From Amphiura filiformis (lineage: Eukaryota; Echinodermata; Ophiuroidea; Amphilepidida; Amphiuridae), in contig NC_092628.1 in NCBI RefSeq assembly GCF_039555335.1, positions 71,825,706-71,889,705 on the forward strand: a stretch of DNA of 64,000 bases, in the 5' to 3' direction. Shown one piece after another: positions 13,601-27,100 of the stretch (position 1 is its first letter; every line of letters begins with the position of its first letter). The position numbers were made by a program, and so were the translations under genes. The notes under the pieces were generated by a model, which saw only the letters and a program-made list of their open reading frames with translations, had not been told where the DNA came from and ran no database searches.

Positions 13601-13951
13601 GCTGGTTAACAAAAAGCAGGTCTTTGTGTCATTTCGTGAACAATGGTACACATACCATTGTTTCCTTTCGTTTCCTTTATAATCGGTTACCCAACTGAAG
13701 CTGTAATACCAGCTTTATTGCGATGTCGCACATTGAAAACAGACACTTGTACACAACCAGAGAAGATCTGATTTAATCAGTTGAGCTGCTTCAATGAGTG
13801 TTATCTTGGTTTAATAGCTTTTAATGGGGTTTAAGTCCTGCAAAGGTCGAGATGAATTCTACTGTAGACATGACTGCATCATGTATGGCATTTTTGTTGT
13901 AGTTTTGTCGTTGCTGATGCTGACAATGATGATGATGGATGATGATAATAG

Positions 13952-14013
<62 letters not shown>

Positions 14014-17000
14014 ATCCATGTCAAGTCTATAATACCTAGTTGAGCGCCATTACTTTCCTGTAACTTATTATAAAATTGTTTAAAATGTATTCGTGGCCAT
14101 GTCAACGGTTTGCATTAATTCCAGAGTTACATCGAGATTTTCTCCAGGTTGGATCATTGTAACGCTGTAACAGTATTGATGTCAGTAATAGTACTATCAG
14201 CTATGGTGATTGGTAGCGAAATCCTGGACTATGAGGCTTATAGGGGCAAATGTAGGAAGAAGGTTGATGCAAAACCAAGGCAACGGCTGCCAATCCCCAC
14301 AGATCTGTTGGTGGTATGTTACATCACTTTTCCAATTTTGTAAATTATCATGATTATACTAGACACTTGCACACGGGGTGGGGGTGAGTGCGTGGATGTA
14401 GATAAGATATGTGTGTTGGGGTGTGCCAACCTGGATGGTGTTGGGGTTTGATGGACTGTGATGTGGTGCGTTTGTTTGTGGGGAGCGTAATGTTTGAGAC
14501 AAGATAATGGGTTCAATCAAGTTGTAGTCAACTGAAGTGGTATACGTTTGGCTACTTAGTGGCGCGCAGTATAACAATGACGCAGTGGCGCGCAGAGACG
14601 TAAAAAGGACTTTTTTCAGAGGGGTGGGGAAAAGAGGGTCAAGGCAACTTTCAATTAGGGCAACCCCGACCCGGAGGGGGGCAACATGATTATGACGAAT
14701 ATGATCAAACATGGGTTAAAAAGGCATCACGGTTGTTTGATGGCATGTAAAACTGATTCATTTTTAAGAAAAGTTGAACAATGATGGCGCTATTTAACTT
14801 AAATCGTATTTACAATGGATATACACTTGTATTGGAACATCAGACATGTCAGAAAAGAGACTAACAAAGGGCAAGGGAATTTTCAAAAACTTTTTATCAT
14901 GAAATATAAGGAATAATTCATATTATTTGGCTTGTTTAAAATTAAAATATATGAAAACAGCGCCCTCAATTTACACACAAATGTACAGTTTATAGCATAA
15001 AAATTACCACAAAAAGCAGAAAAAGATGAAGAATTGGATATAGAAACGAAAAATCTATGTTAAAATAGCTACAAAATATTATGTATATTAGTGCGATAGC
15101 TGTTGGTATTGTCCAGGTCTAGAATTGAACATTATATAATGTTTTATTAGAAAACTTAACAGATGATCACATCAAACAAGTGTGGCATAAAAAAAACCTT
15201 AAATATCAGGGCGGCCAGCATCCAACAAGGGGAAGAGGTGGGGGCAATAGGGGAGCAAGACTTCTCATGCCCAATGCCCCTGGTTAAGTCACTGGTTGCG
15301 CGAATAAAATAATAACACATTGACAAACATGCTATTATATGTCTGCAAATTGCTTGGAGAACAGAACGTGTGATGTGTGTTTGTTTGTGTCTGTCTGCAT
15401 ATTTGTCTCATTTTCTATCCTTCTAAAATGTCTTCCAATCGATCTATGTACTATAGGTAATCATAGCTCTCATTGCGTCAACCTTTGGAGAATTCGCGGA
15501 TAAGTATGGAGTTGCTGTGATAGGGGACCTCCCCATTGGGTAATTGAATGCATCATATAAAATTTGAATGAGGTAACAAAAACTTTAAATAATTCGCATG
15601 TTATTAATGGCTACTTCGTGGTCCTGTAAAACTACCAATATATTTGCACAGAGACCCTCTGAGATTTTAAGAAAAATACAAATTAATTGATCCTGTCAAT
15701 TTGCAATAATCGATCTAAGGGAGTGTTCAGAAATACTCTGGTGGGGGGCTGGAAAATATGTAGGGGGTCAAAAATTTTAGGAGTTCTGAATAGGGGGGGG
15801 GGTACAAATGTTTTGGGTGTATGAACAGGGGGGGTAAAAGGTTTTTCGTCACGTAGAGGGGGGGTGTACAAAATTTTCGTAGCTGCTGCGCGCAAATGTT
15901 CCCATATTAAACCAGAACAAAAGTACATTTGATCCAATGTTAAAAATTGTCGTCAATAACTTAATTTTGAGGTTTGTGTCAGTTCTTTCTGATCAGCTCT
16001 TTAAATCACTAAAAGCTGCAATATATTTGCTCTTCTTTAGTGTTGACCATTTTTACAATAATGTTTCATGTAGTACAGATTATTCATTTATTATCACTGA
16101 TATATACAACTAAATCATGTTGCATTACAATATAGGCGGAGGAAGCTTGGAGAACCGGGGTACACGTCCTCCCCCTAATTTTTTACATGGGGGACATCCC
16201 CTAAAAATCCTTAAAGAAGACAAATTAAAGCAATAATTGCCATGTGCAACTTTTTTAGCACATCGAAAAGCACCATGTTTTGGACCCAAATAGGGTAAAA
16301 TTGCACAATTTTGCGCTTCGCGATCACGCAAACTGGCCCATCAATTTAAAAGGGCATTTCGTGATCCACAGCATCATCCCCCCACTTTTCTCAAAAAAAG
16401 TTGAGATTTTCATATCACTGGAAACCTCTTGCTACATAATGTTTTTGTACAAAATATTTTTTGCAGATTAATTCGTTTAGCAAAGATATCGTGAAATTTG
16501 AATTTCGTTCTGGTGCACCAGAACGAAATTACAACACATTGTCTATGGAGCAGTGCAATAATACATAATCATGCATAACTCACAAACGCACGATCGGAAG
16601 CAACTGAAATTTTGCGAATAAGCTTTTTTCGTGGATATCTACTGAAATATGTCATAAAAAGAAGATGCTAGGATCACGAAATACTCCTTTAATAGCAAAA
16701 CACACCATTTCAGCAGTAGTGTAGAGAGGGGGCAGAAGGGCCCCTGACAAAAAATGAAAGAGAAAAGTGCCCCTCTGAAAAAAATGAAAGAGAAAATCTG
16801 GAGAGCAAAGAAAAGGAGCAAGGAGGCCCTTTTCCATATAAATTCAACCCGATCATGGACCAAAATAGTGTAAAATACAAAATGTTTGCACGCTGTGTGC
16901 GCACATTGTCACAATAAAGGTATTTGCATCCCATCATGGGCGAAATACACAATTTTTGCACGCGTTTTGTCCCAGTAAAGCCTTTTTTTGAAGCTCAAAT

Positions 17001-20000
17001 ACATGTACAGTCTCTCTAAAAAACAAAACCGGTATTGCAACTGCAATTTATTTATCCCGTCTGTGCCCCCGAAATTTTATTCAACCCTCGACCAAGAAAA
17101 CTGGCTACGCCCCTGTATTTTGGGCTATAATAGTCTTGTTTTTGCGCGCTTCACCGCCGCAACAAAAAGTCCCAGTAAACATAGGCGCAGATCCGGGGGG
17201 ATGGCACATTCAATCATCCCCCCAATGTTAACGCCTGTATGTGTTTCTGACCAAATTAAGCTCATATTTGGCCATTTTAGCCCCCAAAGTACACATTTTT
17301 ACGCGCTTCGCGCGTATGTAATCCACTTTTGCATCAAATTTCATTTGTTTAGCTTCCAAATGGCAAAAAATTTAGCATGCTACTTTAAAACATTTCCACA
17401 ATTCCACATATTTTATATCAATGACATGCGTACAATTTCATTGCACTTGAATACAAATTTTAGTATCATTAGTGCCATTTGAATGGTAGTAAAATTGAAT
17501 TAGTAGAATTTTGATGGGGGGTCAAAACAGTTTTGAACCTATATGAGGGGGGGTCAAAAAGTTTTAGGTCCATTAAGAGGGGGGTCAAAAAGTTTTGGGT
17601 TCGCGAAGAGGGGGGGTTAACAAAATTTTCGACATGAAAAAAAAAAAAATTCCAGCCCCCCACCAAAGTATTTATGAACACTCCCTAAATATGATGTGAT
17701 GTGATTTTGTCATTCTAGCTTACCACCTCCACAGATACCGTCACCAGAATATTTTCAAATTGTGCTACCTGACATCTTCGCTATAGCTATCGTTGGTTTT
17801 GCACTTTCATATTCTGCTGCGAAGGTTTACGCGAAAAAACATGGCTATGAAATTAATGCTAACCAGGTAGGTACAGCATTTATATGCTCTTTTTATATTT
17901 TTATGCATTTTAATGTCATTAAAGTCTGTAACCATCAATGGTATGATTTCAAATGGAACGGTTCATTATTCTCCATTCACTCATAGCTTAAAACTGTTGA
18001 CTCCGAATTTGTGGACTCTCGGGTATGGACTATCATCTGAGGCTGCTCCGCTGCTGTTACGATTCTGGTGCTAGTATAAACTCTAGGATGCAACAACAAC
18101 GAAAACAACATGTTGTCTTCGGAACATGGTGTCTTCGGATCCAGATTCTCAAAGAGTGTGTGGATTTGAGGAATGATATCAAAACAAATGATTTGTAAAG
18201 ATATTCATAATGTTTATCTTTCAGGAGTTTATGGCTTATGGGACAGCAGGGTTAGTAAGTTCATTTTTCAATTGCTACCCGTTTTCTACCTCGGTTTGTC
18301 GTTCAGGAATTCAGGAAGGAGCCGGTGGAAAAACACAGGTATACTTTCTATTATTACCCATTTTCAGTACGATGTTAAGAAATATGATCTGTTATATAAA
18401 ATAATACATATATAGGCCTACTTATATAATTAGATCTACATACACCACCAAAATAACAACCCCTGCCCTAGTAACAGCCACAGTAATATTTAGTCCTAGA
18501 TCCAATTATAGAAAAAGCAGTTGTTTCGTGAGATGACTTTACTTTATCCCAAACATGCTAAAACTAAAGGCGACCTTACCTTACCCGAACAACTAACCCC
18601 AAATCACAGGAGGTAGGAAATTGTAAAATGTTTTCATAATACAAAAAAAATGTAATAAATACCTTTGATTTCTGCAGGTTGCATCTATTCTTTCGTGTGG
18701 AATCATTCTGTTGACGTTATTTCTCATTGCTCCACTACTATCGCAACTACCAAAGGCAAGTATTACCATTATGTTTTACTATATAAATCAACCCCAATCT
18801 CCCTATTAGAATGATCATATTAATCATTCTACAGCTGGTCTTAAAATGATCAGATCAATCAATTTAGTGCAGTGATAGCGCCATCTGTTATTATTAAGCT
18901 TATGCCGTATATAACACATTTTGAAGATATATTTGAGACCATAGAATATAAAAACATGTTATTTGATTCCTCAAAGAAGGTTGGGAAGGTATCAGCAACA
19001 GCGCTCAAATCAATATCGTTCAAGGTTAAACTATATATTACCCACCCCTCCCCCCAGAGGGCCCGGCCAGAGGGCAGGGCCTGAAGAATTAGGGAAATTT
19101 TAAAGGGGTATAGCAAAAAATTTAAAGAAAATAAATCGATAATTTAAGGTTACGCATTGTTTTCTTGCCCTGCGGGCCATTTTATATTGGAACTCCAATA
19201 GTTGCAAGTCCTCACTGTGGGAGTTTCTGGTCTCAGCCCTCGGCTGCCGGGCTTGCGGCGTTGGTGTTTTTTTGTTGATTACTGGGCCCTCAGCTCGTCA
19301 GGACTTAAAAATGCGTAACCTTAAGGTGGTATTTGGGCATTTTGGAAGTGCTCTATGTATATTATTTTAGTAGAGCAAACCATACTTATCAATATGTTTG
19401 AAGCAAATCGGACATTCGGTTTTCAAAATATATAAATTTATATGTTCTTTGTATCCTATTGGGTTTTTTAAATCAATAATCAACAAAGTGACTGAAAAGG
19501 CTCATTAATATGTAATTTTTGCCAATATTTTGCTAAAACATCCATGCATAAATTTTCAGTGTATTTTTTTTAGCTCATTAACTGCATTAATTATTGATAA
19601 AAACAAGATACAAAGAAAATATAAATTGATGGATTATGAAAACTAGGCCCAATTTGCTTCAAACATACAGCCTATTGATCAGTATACTTTGCCCTACTCA
19701 TTTAATAATTATATTCAAAACATGCTCAGAGCATTTCCCAATTTCCAGAGAAATCCTCATATACCACACTAAGCTTAACTTAAAAATGTGTAACCTGAAC
19801 TATCACGGATGTTTTTTTTTAATTTACGTAACCGTACAAAAAGTGGGGTTATAATTCAAACAACCCTGCGTAACCGTAAGTAATCGACAACCTTATCAAA
19901 TTATATATTTTTATATTCTATGATGTTAAATATACCTTCAAAACGTTTTATATACGGCATAAACTTAATAACAACAGATGGTGCTATCACTGCACTAAAA

Positions 20001-21110
20001 TGATTGATATGATCATTGTAAGACCAGTTGTAGAATGATTCATATGATCATTTTATTGAGGTGAGTCAGGTGACTAGGTTGATATAAATCCCGTGATATA
20101 AATATAATGTTGCTTTTCTTCAAATAGGGATATGAATTGAATTTCAAAACGTTTGATTAACGTATTTGTACTGAGAGAATTCAGCAATATTGCTATATCA
20201 GAATCTTCTGAAACCTTCCAAGTAACGTCATCAATTACGTCATTGTCCACTGATCACTTTAATTGAGTCTTGGCCGGTGTACTCTGGCAAATGGTATGAC
20301 AACGTTCCGAAGCCAGGTTGATTGACATGATAGGAAAACTTGGAGATTTAAGAGTAACAGGTTACCCCAACAATTGAGTTGCATAACTTTGCTTTCAGAC
20401 TTTAAATTAGTTGGTCAAAAACATCTTTAACAGTGTTTAATAAACATTTATTAAATTCAAAACATGCAATACTAAATTGGTCAACACTATATCAGCTCAC
20501 TACATACATGACATAAATTCAACGGAAGTTACTGAATGATAGACAGAAATTGCCTGAATTTTGTTACTATTATACAACATTAAACAATGTTTATGTCGAT
20601 TCTTTTTCCCCAGTGCGCTTTGGCAGTAATGATTATCTTAGCAATGCGTGGTATGTTTCGCCACTTTGCCGATTTACCCAAGTTGTGGAAAGTATCTTTG
20701 GTTGATTTTGTAAGTATGTGGGAAGATCGCAATGTAGTAATAATAAATACAGTAGTATGTTGTTTGCAAATAAGAATACCTAATAATGCACATTCTAATT
20801 CACAACTCACTAGTAAAATGTGTAGGAAATTAAATTTTGTATAATGATATGATTTTTTGTTGCAGCTAATTTGGGTTGTCACGTGGTTAAGTGTCGTTCT
20901 ACTTGGTGTCCATATAGGATTATACATCGGTATTGCATTTTCATTATTATCGGTGATAGTAAGAATGCAGAATCCTAAAACGTCATTAATGGCGCGTGTT
21001 AAAGGAACAGGGATATACAGAGAAGAAAGCGGCATCAAATCGGTAACATCTAAATCATATTAAATAGGCAGTACAACGTAATATTAAGAATAGTTTATCT
21101 CATCAACAAT

Positions 21111-21148
<38 letters not shown>

Positions 21149-24100
21149 GATTAATAGACATTAACAATGACGACAGCGACACATTGACAACGCCAATGGC
21201 AAAAAGAACAACACCCAAAAAGACACCCCACACACATACACCCGGGACATACACCACCATCAAGTCTATTGCCTGAATTACATCACCCTACCATGGACAG
21301 AAGCTGGAAGACAAGTTTCATAGTAACGTACGTTTACCAAGCGAAGGTGCACCTTCCCTTAACGCTCCGTCGTTATAATTGTAGGAACTCAACATTTAAG
21401 TTCTGGTCAAATACTTTTCAACGTTTCACACGAAACAGACGAGAAGGAAGTTAAAGCACATAATAAGTGTCTGCGAACTGAGTTATGGAATATTGTCATG
21501 TACATACGCGCATGTGGTATTACAATTTCATCGATTCAACTCTATTTCTGTAATTGTGTTCATCAACTTATTTTCAATCTTTTTCCAGGCAGCTGAGGAT
21601 CTTACAGGGATAAAGATATTCCGTTTTTCTTCTTCTCTGTGTTTTGTAAATGTCGATTTCTTCAAGAAGTCACTCTATTCCAAAATCGGGATAAATCCAC
21701 GGAAAATGACTACAAGCACAGATCAAACAGAGACGAAAGTAGGTTGTAGACTTTTATCATCTCTCAAACAAGCGAGCCCTTTATATAATACTTTACAGTC
21801 AAATTTCTTACGTTGCCTTACCACGCCCAACATGTTTCATATATTTCGTATGGTTTCATTATTCAACGCAACTATTGGTAGTTTACAGCATCTTGCGAAT
21901 GGTAGTGAGCTTTGGCAACAATTGCATTGATCATTTTATAGCGAGTGTGTAGAAGAATTCAAATTCACAGATATACTTTTGTAGGTCCTGTGGTTCTTGA
22001 GTTATGTTGTAAAGAGGGCTGAAACAACAACACTTTTGTAAAACGTACATAACTCATTAACAACAATAAATCAAGCAAGTTTTCAAAGTATATGATTTGT
22101 AGAATCTTTTGCAAAACATCAAAGTGTTATTTTTCAATAATATATTGATTTAGATTACAAACATCGATTTTTGAGTGCTTCGATCAACAATCGTTGATTT
22201 GGTCAATAATATTTTAAGCTATAGTGAAAAGTCAGGTGAAAAGCATACAACACGATTAGTCATACCTAAATCACCACTTTCATATTTGGGATTGAATAAA
22301 ATGTAAAAGACATTTAAATGTCAATAACACATTTCATACCAACAAATTCCCAATCCTGGGATATAATATTACGAGGCATGTTGAACATTGGTATACGGCG
22401 ATGCTCTCAAATTTACAACGATTCATACTCTAAATATTCTTCTGGAGTTTTTCTTCGTTTTCTATTTACTTCGTTTTGCTTATTTTTCAATTTTTCAAAG
22501 TTTTAATAACTTCACGTCTATTTATTTGGTTTGACAGGAAACTAACAGTATGACAGAATCGGAAAAAGGAGACAATGTGACTAGTTCAGTTCCCATCCAT
22601 AGCATCGTGATTGATTGTAGTATGATGGCGTTTATTGATATTGATGGCATGCAAACACTACAAACTATTGCAATTGAATGTACCAAATTGGGCATCACTG
22701 TGCTCTTCGCTAATGCAAGTCGTAAGTTGACATAATGCATTGAAAGAGTTCGCAAAGTTCTTATTTCAACGCCTGTTTAGTATCTCGCGAGCATAGAACA
22801 GTATCCGAGTGCTGACCGATTAATAATCATACTGGTCAAAATTAATAATAGTTTATTCATTTCATTTCATTCGGCTGCGAAGCAGGCGACTACAATACAA
22901 AGTTTCTCCATGTACTGCGATTTGACGCCAAAGTGGTAATGGCATCTGGCAGTAAAAAAGTTGTCAAAGTCACCCAACAGTTTTTTATTTATTTATTTAT
23001 TTATAACATTCGGCGAAACGCCAGGCAAAATCCAATATTGACAAACAATAAATTGATATCTTCTGCATGGTTCATCGTCCTGCCTGCATCCTCAGGATAT
23101 GTCCCGGGAATCGTCGTCGAAGTTGTCGTGATTTGACAGAGTTGATAAGAGGCACAGTGTTGGTGATGATTATAGATCCTTTCATTACTAACATGGTCAG
23201 TGTGCTTGATGTTCAGCATCATCCTGTAACATGATGTACCAAAAGCGTTGATCTTATTTTCCACTAGCGGGATACCCGCGCTGCGCGCGGGTCCCCGCTA
23301 GATGAGTAAATGGGAGCGATCACTAAAACGGGAGGAATTACTGAAAAGGTAGAATCATTGAAAAGGTAAATTTTATTGTTCTAAACCTGTCCCTTCTGGC
23401 AGTTCATTCAGCTTCTTTCTTTCTTTTCAGTTTCTTCTACATGGGCCTAGTATGTTCCCATTAAAAAAACATTGCTATTTAGCTTGTGATTTTCCGTTTC
23501 CATGTTATTTATTTATTTAGGCCTAACCGCATTCCCCCATTATTTTCTAAATCTGTCCTTTCTTGCATTTCCCTTTTAGCTTCTTTTTTATATGCTGGTT
23601 AGCTTGTGATTTCCCGTTTCCATGTTAATTCTGTTCTCATTATTTTAGCTTCTATTTTATATTTCCTGATTAATTTTAATCTAATTTTAGCTTTTTTTCT
23701 TACGTTTCCTGATTAGTTTCTTTCTTTCCTTCTTTATTTTGCTCCCGTTTCATTTAGTTACTGTAACCATGCTACAGGATGATGCTGAACATCAAGCACA
23801 CTGACCATGTTAGTAATGAAAGGATCTATTTTGTTCCAATAAATATATGCTGTTATTCTCCGTTTCCATGTTATTTATTTATTTATTTATTATTATTTGA
23901 TATTTTATAAATCTACCCTTTCTTACCATGCTTACGTTTGTCCTTCCTTTTAGCTTTGGCTTTTTTTCTACATAGTTATTTTGTTCCCATTTTTCATATT
24001 TCCTGCTTAGCGTGTGATTTCCCGTTTGAATTTAATTATGTTCTCATTATTTTAGATTCCTTTTTTCATGAATTATTTATTTGTTTATTTATTTATTTAC

Positions 24101-27100
24101 TCTAATCCACAACCCTGTACCCATAACCCATCCATGTAGGCCTACCTTTTCAGTTTTGTCCTACTTTCTTTTCTTTTCTATTTCTCTGGCACGGAAAGTT
24201 GGCCTATGCATATGCGCCCCATGCGTGCGAGTCACATCCCTTGTAAGCCAACGCACTAACACCAACGCGCTGCCAGTTAGTTACTGTACGCGCTACCACT
24301 GAGGTTTGACAATAAAAAAGCCCGGGAAAATAAACCCAGTTTTAACCATATTTGCTGACCGTTTTCAACCAAATAAAGTGCAATGCAATTCCCGTATATA
24401 TTCATTAATCTCGACGATTCATATAGGCCTAGAATAAATAATGAAATTGTACACTGACTGTCTGCACCCCGGGTCTCCACGCAGGCACTATCACCACTCT
24501 AGACTACCAGACCACTGTTTCCTACGTTACCTTAGTGATGACGCAAAGACCTGATTCACCCGTCGTAGCCTTAATTTCTTGGCTGCCAACCTCGATGCAG
24601 TGGCGGAAAATGGGGCGCGTAGCTCTGCGTAGGGACGAAAAGCTCGTAAGATCATTATTAAATTATGCGCTGTTGTGCATCTAGATAGCCTGAATCATTT
24701 CTTCGCCACCTCGCAGTTGGCAGAAAACGGGGCAATGTTGCTCTGCGTATGGTTTTTTAATGGAAATATTATTACGCGGTTCACACTGTCCTTATTACCC
24801 ACAATGCCACTGCGATCGATTTTGCATAGCAACACGACAGTTTTTATGTTATTCTCTTAGTTACCATCAATTTTGGAAAACGAATGTCCAATGGAAAAAT
24901 GGCAATATGTACCCGATCAATATACCACTAAATCAAAGCCGAAAGTCTGGGCAATTCGGAGAACACTCGCGCACAAGATGTGCAACCTTCCTTTTATTTA
25001 TATAGATGTCAGTAGATATCACCCAGGACTCACAGCCATAGAGCAATACTGTAACACAAGTGGTATGAAAAAGCTTGCCTTTTGACAGTGATTGTCGGAC
25101 TTCTCCACAGATGCTCCAGTTTCCAAAATGCATATACCATGCAAGTGCCTTCCGTCGGGAGAGGTCACTGGTGCTAGAGCCCATCATGGAGCCAAGATAT
25201 TTAAAATCGGTGACATACTTGATGGCTTCTCTGTATACTTGGAGTGGTGGCTGCGGATTGCAGTTGATGGTCATGTACTCGGTTTTAGGGTTTTAGGAAC
25301 ACTGATGATGAGACCCAGGCGTTGTTATAGTCAGCTGTGCCCGCGGGATGGAAGATTCAAGTAAGGCAATATCGTCAGCGTAATACAAGTCGTTCAAAAC
25401 CTTGGCAGGATATCGCCTGGAACGACGCGGATGTGTTTCAACACCACTGTCAGTTCCCTCGGTAGCCATCTTTATCAAATAGTCGATGAGAACAATAGGG
25501 ATGGAGCTAGAACACCCCCCTGCAATAAGAGATCCGAGATGTTGCCATCTACCAATACGGCGCTTTGTGAATTCGTATACAGTACATCATCTTCCTATTG
25601 ATTGAATCAAAAGGCTTTCTTGAAGTCAATTAATGTTATAGTGAGTGGGAGTTGGTAACTATGGAAAGCCTCCATGATTCTACGGAGCCTATGCGTTTGC
25701 TGTGCACAGCTTCTGCCTGGTCTAAATCCGGCCTGGTTACTTCTTATTACAGGATCAACATGGTCCCTAATTGTATTCAGTAGGATCCTATTATACACCT
25801 TAGTTACAACTGACATCAGTATGATTCCTCTATAGTTGTTCATGAGACTGAGGTCTTCTTTCTTTGGAAGGGGAACAAGAACATTGGTAATCCACTGTTC
25901 CGGCGGCGTAAGCTTTGTAAAAACTTCTACGCAGAATTCATGGATGATGTCTACCATAGCTTCACCCACCACCCCTGTGCCACAGTGGCCGTGGTAATCA
26001 CACGGTCAAGTCCAGCAGCTTTATTTGTTTTCATTGCTTGAATGGCTTTTCTCGTCTCTTCCAGGGTATACTAGGGGAATCAGCACAAAATTAGGTAAAT
26101 CCTGGTCGGTGGGTGGTGGGAGATTAGGTGTTGGTGGTCCAATGTCATTGTTCAGCAAAACACAGAAGTAGTCTTTCCACTCAGCAAGTAGTTCTTTGTC
26201 ACTTGAGGGACTGTCCCATCTCTCTTCTTCACTTTGGGATTTGATATCTTCTTCTTCCCTGAGATGCCGTGGATTATTTTCCATGTGGTGTTATAATTGC
26301 CATTTTCATTTGCTGCTTGCAGGTCTTCCATCTGCCTGTGTATAGAGGCAAGTTCGTCAGCCCTGTATGACTCATTGAACTGGGTGTTCCGCCTTCTCCA
26401 TACTTCCTTGGTGTGACGAGTTCAAACAAGTTGGTATGTCTTCTTGGTCGCATCTCTTTCTGATCTCAACTTGAGGGTTTTGTCTGTCACCAAGCTTGGT
26501 ATACCACAAGGGCTACATTTTCCAACGACCTTTTCTGGACTTCTTCTACTATTTTCTCGAACATTGCGTACCTCTCAGAAATTGGTGTCTGGTTGTTATA
26601 CTGGAGGACCTGGAATCTGTTTGAAAGTTCAGTCTGGAAATGGTTCTTAGTAGGAGCATGTTGCAACTTCTTCCAGTTGTACTTAGGCCTCTTACAAGGT
26701 TTACCTTTGGTGGTTCGGAGACTGGTGTGCAGTCGTATGCTGAGTATTCTGTGGTCTGAATCCAGCTCTACAGAGTTATAAGCTCAGCAATTGCGCAGGG
26801 AATTTACCCACTTACTGTTGACAAGGATGTGGTCCAGTTGGTGTTTTGAGCCCGTTGGGTGCATCCATGTCCAGAGGCGACTTTTGGGTTGGGGAAATCT
26901 TGATTGTGAAGGACGGAGCTTGAATTCCTGGCATAAATTCACTATATAGTCTCTCTCCATTGTCATTTGATGTAAAAACAATGAGGACCAACCACAGTTG
27001 GATGAGATACATGGCTATCTTGGCCAATATCACCAATGACGAGGTGGATGTTGTGCCTCTTCACCTTTTCAAGATGGTCTTCTAGTGGATTATAGAAACC

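Larger units (their letters stand above)
15718..17686. mobile_element. TIR element with G-rich subterminal arrays, carrying nested repeats
   Basis: The left end AGGGAGTGTTCAGAAATAC and the right end GTATTTATGAACACTCCCT are inverted copies, extended inward to a total of about 36 bases (TCTGGTGGGGGGCTGGA against its complement). Inside each end lie several spaced copies of GGGGGTCAAAAAGTTTT-like text. TA borders both ends. The middle holds other repeats: a TTAA MITE at 16346-16692, a hAT-type copy and a TAGGCG repeat. No transposase frame is visible. It lies in intron 6 of SLC26 copy 2. Confidence 0.7.

Noticed and set aside
13824-14105. Frames with poly-Asp and poly-Ile runs
   Set aside because: They are translations of a GAT microsatellite.
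14548-15297. A large CAGTGGCG...CACTG hAT-type element in SLC26 intron 5
   Set aside because: The right end is weak and the flanking octamers do not match, so borders are unsupported.
16988-17482. 164-codon frame
   Set aside because: Runs across several nested noncoding repeats in an SLC26 intron, with no motif.
20580-21038. 152-codon reverse frame over SLC26 exons 10-11
   Set aside because: Antisense shadow of two well-supported coding exons and the intron between.
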